Below are positions 61,591-64,000 of a stretch of DNA of 64,000 bases, in pieces; the stretch's first letter is position 1; every line of letters begins with the position of its first letter. The translations under genes and the position numbers were made by a program. Below the pieces are notes generated by a model that was not told the DNA's origin, ran no database searches, and saw only the letters and a program-made list of their open reading frames with translations. Location of the stretch: assembly GCA_900538475.1 (NCBI GenBank), contig UPYT01000008.1, positions 52,622 to 116,621 of the forward strand. The letters run 5' to 3'. Source of the stretch: an uncultured Clostridium sp. GTDB taxonomy: Bacteria; Bacillota; Clostridia; Lachnospirales; Lachnospiraceae.

Positions 61591-62019
61591 TTAAAGCCCC
61601 GACAGCTGCTTTCCAAGCTCTTTGCAGGCAAGCAGAATATCTTCATCTGGTGCATCATTGCAGATCACACTTTCAGAAACCAGAAGCGCTCCGTCGGCTT
61701 TGCAGAGATTCTCCCAGTTTCGCATCCATTCTCCATCGCCCCAGCCATAGGAACCAAACAGAGCAATTCTCTTCCCCTCCAGCTTCAGCCTGCAGGATTC
61801 AAACATAGGCTGAAATTCGCCCTCTTCCAGTTCTTCCGCACCCATGGCAGGGCATCCAAAAGCAATTCTGTCATAATTATCCATCATGGTTCCATCAAAT
61901 TCATCAGCTGAAAAGCATTCAGATGATGCTCCGCTTTCCTTTGCCCCTTCCAGAACTGCTTGCGCCATTTGTTCCGTATTTCCGGTTCCGCTCCAGTAAA
62001 CAACTGCAATATGATTCAT
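61591..62019 (-). CDS. Flavodoxin
   Basis: A 142-residue FMN electron carrier. WSGTGNTEQMAQAV near residue 9 is the phosphate-binding loop. FGCPAMGAEELEE and FGSYGWGDGEWMR form the loops around the flavin. It can replace ferredoxin when iron is scarce. It is 59 nt after the DUF2325 gene, whose promoter carries a DtxR-like operator, so iron control is likely but inferred. Confidence 0.93.
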   Translation of the reverse strand: MNHIAVVYWSGTGNTEQMAQAVLEGAKESGASSECFSADEFDGTMMDNYDRIAFGCPAMGAEELEEGEFQPMFESCRLKLEGKRIALFGSYGWGDGEWMRNWENLCKADGALLVSESVICNDAPDEDILLACKELGKQLSGL

Positions 62020-62078
62020 AGTAATCTCATCCTTTCCAAATTTATCTGCGAATAATAATCCGTAAAATTATGCTTCTG

Positions 62079-62357
62079 TTATCCGAAATGTTCGTCTAGA
62101 ATATGTTTGAGGGCTGACATGGAACTGGTATGGGAACGGGTAATTCGTATATCACTTCCCTTGATTTCATTCAATGCATTGCGCATCAGTTTATGAGAAA
62201 CTGTGCCAGTAAATAATACCAGAAGATCCGGATTGCCCAATCCCTTTAGACTGCTTTGCTTTTTGGGAATAACCTTTGCATCGCACTGGTATTTCCGGCA
62301 TAAATCCTTGTATTGGCGAACCATACATTCGTTTCCGCCAATAATTACCACGCTCAT
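62079..62357 (-). CDS. DUF2325 domain protein
   Basis: A 92-residue protein with an alpha/beta Rossmann-like sequence: VVIIGGNECMVRQYKDLC, LLVLFTGTVSHKLM and ITRSHTSSMSALKHIL. These match DUF2325, whose function is not known but is often found near feo or other metal genes. AGGAGG lies just before the start. Genes for iron transport are not in the window. Confidence 0.82.
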   Translation of the reverse strand: MSVVIIGGNECMVRQYKDLCRKYQCDAKVIPKKQSSLKGLGNPDLLVLFTGTVSHKLMRNALNEIKGSDIRITRSHTSSMSALKHILDEHFG

Positions 62358-62437
62358 ATAAATACCTCCTCTCTGTGGTTGGTATGGTTGGATTGCCGGT
62401 AGAAAAGAGCATCTTTTACCGACTTATAAACAGTGAA

Positions 62438-62456
62438 TTAGTATTAACTAACCTAA
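62438..62456. promoter_or_regulatory. DtxR/IdeR-like iron-box candidate
   Basis: On minus TTAGGTTAG begins a 19-bp site ending ACTAA; its first half equals the DtxR half-site TTAGGTTAG. The second half is degenerate. It overlaps the expected transcription start of the DUF2325-flavodoxin pair. Confidence 0.5.
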
Positions 62457-62460
62457 TCTT

Positions 62461-62488
62461 AGTTTAACCACTTTTTATTAAAAGTCAA
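62461..62488 (-). promoter_or_regulatory. Promoter of DUF2325-flavodoxin
   Basis: On minus: TTGACT (62488-62483), 16 bp, TAAACT (62466-62461). Confidence 0.6.
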
Positions 62489-62547
62489 TGTTTTTTTATA
62501 TTATTGAGATTTTTTGCACCATATGATTTTCATACGCAGGTTTATTG

Positions 62548-62585
62548 TTTTTACTGAGCTGAATCTATCATCAGCCCAGTAAAAA
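62548..62585. other. 15-bp hairpin after the sulfatase gene
   Basis: 62548-62562 pairs with 62571-62585 (one G-U, 8-nt loop). There is no T run after the stem on either strand, so it is not a standard terminator. Confidence 0.5.
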
Positions 62586-62587
62586 AT

Positions 62588-64000
62588 TTACAATCCCATC
62601 CGGATAAACTGTTCGCCGGGACAGTCGTTTTCCTGCATCATTTTTTTCATCAGCGCAGCCATTCGCGTTTCTTCATCCGTATTTTCCAGAGGCTGCTCCT
62701 CATAGGGATCTGTTTCCAGGCAAAACAGCATGGTTGGGTAGCTGGCCTGGGAAACGGGCTGCCTATTTTCTAATTTCAGAACAGGAATTCCTTTTGTAAA
62801 GGAAAAGGGCGAAGAAAGCTCCATAGACTGCAGAATATCATTGTTGATAAAGGCTCTTCGTCCGCTATGGCGGGTAGGCATCAAGGTGTATTCATATCTG
62901 GGCTGATTACCAGGAAGAGGACTTCTCATATAAACCCATTTTCCATCTGTGCAGCAGATCTGTCCTCCAAAAATTCCAAACAGCGCTCCTTCACGAACAG
63001 GAACATCCTGTTCTATGACAGAACGGAGGGGCTTTCCCTCCATATCCGGAAACAATGGGAGACCAAAATATTCCAAAAGGGTTGCAGGAAGATCGATGGT
63101 CTGGACCAGCTGGCTGGTTCGCACATTCTGCTTCCGGCTTCGGGGATCCCAGATAAAGAGGGGCGTATGGGCTACCTCTCCGTAAAACGGGCAGTGACAT
63201 TTGGCCCATTGTCCGTGTTCCGACAAAAGAAACCCATGATCGGTATTAACAATCAGCATCGTATCCTTCCAGAGATTATAGTGATCCATGGCGTCCAATA
63301 CTTTTCCCAGATTTTCATCGCAAAGCTTTAAAACAGATGCATATTGATGACGCAGATGTGTGATAAATTCTGGACTGTCCTCCTCATTTACAGGCCGGTA
63401 ATCAGGCCAGTCGCAGAAGGGACCGTCATAGGAATCCGGAAAAAGCTGTTGGTATTCCGGCTGACAGAAAAAAGGTTCATGGGGATCAAAGGTCTCAATT
63501 TGGAGAAACCAGTTATCCTTATCGTGATTCTGTGCCAGAAAATCAAGCCCTTTTTGGAAGGTTCGGCACTGAGGCTGTCTGGAAGAATCCTGCATGACGG
63601 TTCGGTTGGCAAAATCCTGCATCACCCAATTGTCTTCCGGTTCTCCGCATACATTTCTTGTAGGGGAAGGCCCATCAGAAAAACCTACCAGGGGCTGCCA
63701 GTTATCCCCCTCCTGCCCCCGTACACAATCCCAGGTTGTGTAGCGCTGATGGTAGGTGGCACCTCCGTCTTCCCAATAATGATAGTGATCACTGACTAAA
63801 TGGGTATGAATTCCAGAATCCTTTAGCCTTTGGGGCATAGAATCATCAAAGGGTTCCAGGGGGCCCCAGCTGCGGTGAAGAAAATTATACCGGCCTGTAT
63901 GAAGCTCTCTTCTGGCTGGCATACAGGGCATGCTTCCTACCCAACAGTTATCAAAAGTTACAGAATGTTCTGCCAGGCGTGAGAAATTTTCTGTTCTGGT
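62588..64000 (-). CDS. Sulfatase (alkaline-phosphatase fold), N-terminus outside window
   Basis: The last 470 residues of an S1-type sulfatase; the gene starts right of the window. MPCMPARRELHTGR is the formylglycine motif CxPxR with the Cys converted in the active enzyme. TDHGFLLSEHGQWAKC carries metal and substrate residues. No signal peptide can be judged. The window's reading frame is intact to base 64000. Sulfatases of gut clostridia act on mucin or other sulfated glycans, but the substrate here is not determinable. Confidence 0.9.
   Translation of the reverse strand, partial: TRTENFSRLAEHSVTFDNCWVGSMPCMPARRELHTGRYNFLHRSWGPLEPFDDSMPQRLKDSGIHTHLVSDHYHYWEDGGATYHQRYTTWDCVRGQEGDNWQPLVGFSDGPSPTRNVCGEPEDNWVMQDFANRTVMQDSSRQPQCRTFQKGLDFLAQNHDKDNWFLQIETFDPHEPFFCQPEYQQLFPDSYDGPFCDWPDYRPVNEEDSPEFITHLRHQYASVLKLCDENLGKVLDAMDHYNLWKDTMLIVNTDHGFLLSEHGQWAKCHCPFYGEVAHTPLFIWDPRSRKQNVRTSQLVQTIDLPATLLEYFGLPLFPDMEGKPLRSVIEQDVPVREGALFGIFGGQICCTDGKWVYMRSPLPGNQPRYEYTLMPTRHSGRRAFINNDILQSMELSSPFSFTKGIPVLKLENRQPVSQASYPTMLFCLETDPYEEQPLENTDEETRMAALMKKMMQENDCPGEQFIRMGL

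Noticed and set aside
62548..62585. Hairpin as the sulfatase terminator
   Set aside because: Stem is followed by A-rich, not T-rich sequence on either strand, so termination is not supported.

Overview
The window is a dense bacterial chromosome segment of about 48% G+C by eye. Shine-Dalgarno sequences are strong, GTG and TTG starts are common, and genes are packed in co-oriented, often overlapping operons. The gene content points to a spore-forming anaerobic Firmicute of the Clostridia, most like Lachnospiraceae: YqfC/YqfD sporulation pair, SepF, a MinC-MinD-MinE operon, an L27 with a cleavable N-terminus next to its Prp protease, the TIGR03960/TIGR03936/RNase G cluster, and a LexA-YneA SOS pair. 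I do not name a species. No tRNA, rRNA, CRISPR array, insertion sequence or prophage was seen. Almost everything is core genome.

Left part (1-42.2 kb, almost all on +). The window opens in a beta-CASP RNase and rnhA. These are followed by an LprI-like membrane-anchored protein, a 41-residue membrane peptide gene too short for ordinary ORF calling, alaS and rpsU. Then come yqfC-yqfD-phoH-ybeY-yerB-like, two overlapping FAD oxidoreductase genes, a proline operon (proB, DUF896, 5-formyl-THF cyclo-ligase, proA) and a histidine phosphatase gene. The miaB-mutS-mutL-miaA-ynbB cluster has a clear promoter overlapping the stop of the previous gene. The envelope and division block follows: radC-mreC-mreD-PBP2-minC-minD-minE-rodA-mgsA-dacF-like. 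Next are a solitary P-loop gene with its own promoter and terminator, then HlyD-like, yggS and sepF, then aroB-lspA-rluD-like and a cytidylate-kinase-like gene.

Middle (42.2-50.1 kb). Gene direction flips here. lexA (-) and a LysM yneA-like division inhibitor (+) diverge from a short region carrying three LexA-box-like sites laid over both promoters. Left of them follow, all on -, a 74-residue basic protein, an XRE regulator, a Xer-type tyrosine recombinase, a TtcA-like tRNA thiolase, an LCP protein and an NlpC/P60 hydrolase. An AT-rich palindrome at 50145-50171 contains, on each side, a sequence nearly identical to the XerD half of Bacillus dif. Together with the convergent gene orientation this makes a replication-terminus location worth testing.

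Right part (50.2-64 kb, all on -, so read right to left). An edge-truncated sulfatase comes first. Next is a DUF2325-flavodoxin pair with a DtxR-like operator. A promoter with a structured leader drives TIGR03960 radical SAM, TIGR03936 partner, RNase G, trkA and trkH. The ribosomal group rplU-prp-rpmA has its own consensus promoter, leader and terminator, followed by obgE-yhbY-nadD-yqeK-rsfS.

The theme is housekeeping: translation, tRNA and rRNA modification, DNA repair, cell shape and division. The least explained items are the PBP2 insertion, the P-loop monocistron, the HlyD-like protein without a transporter, the TIGR03960/3936/RNase G operon, the mutL linker repeats, the 41-residue peptide and several structured leaders.
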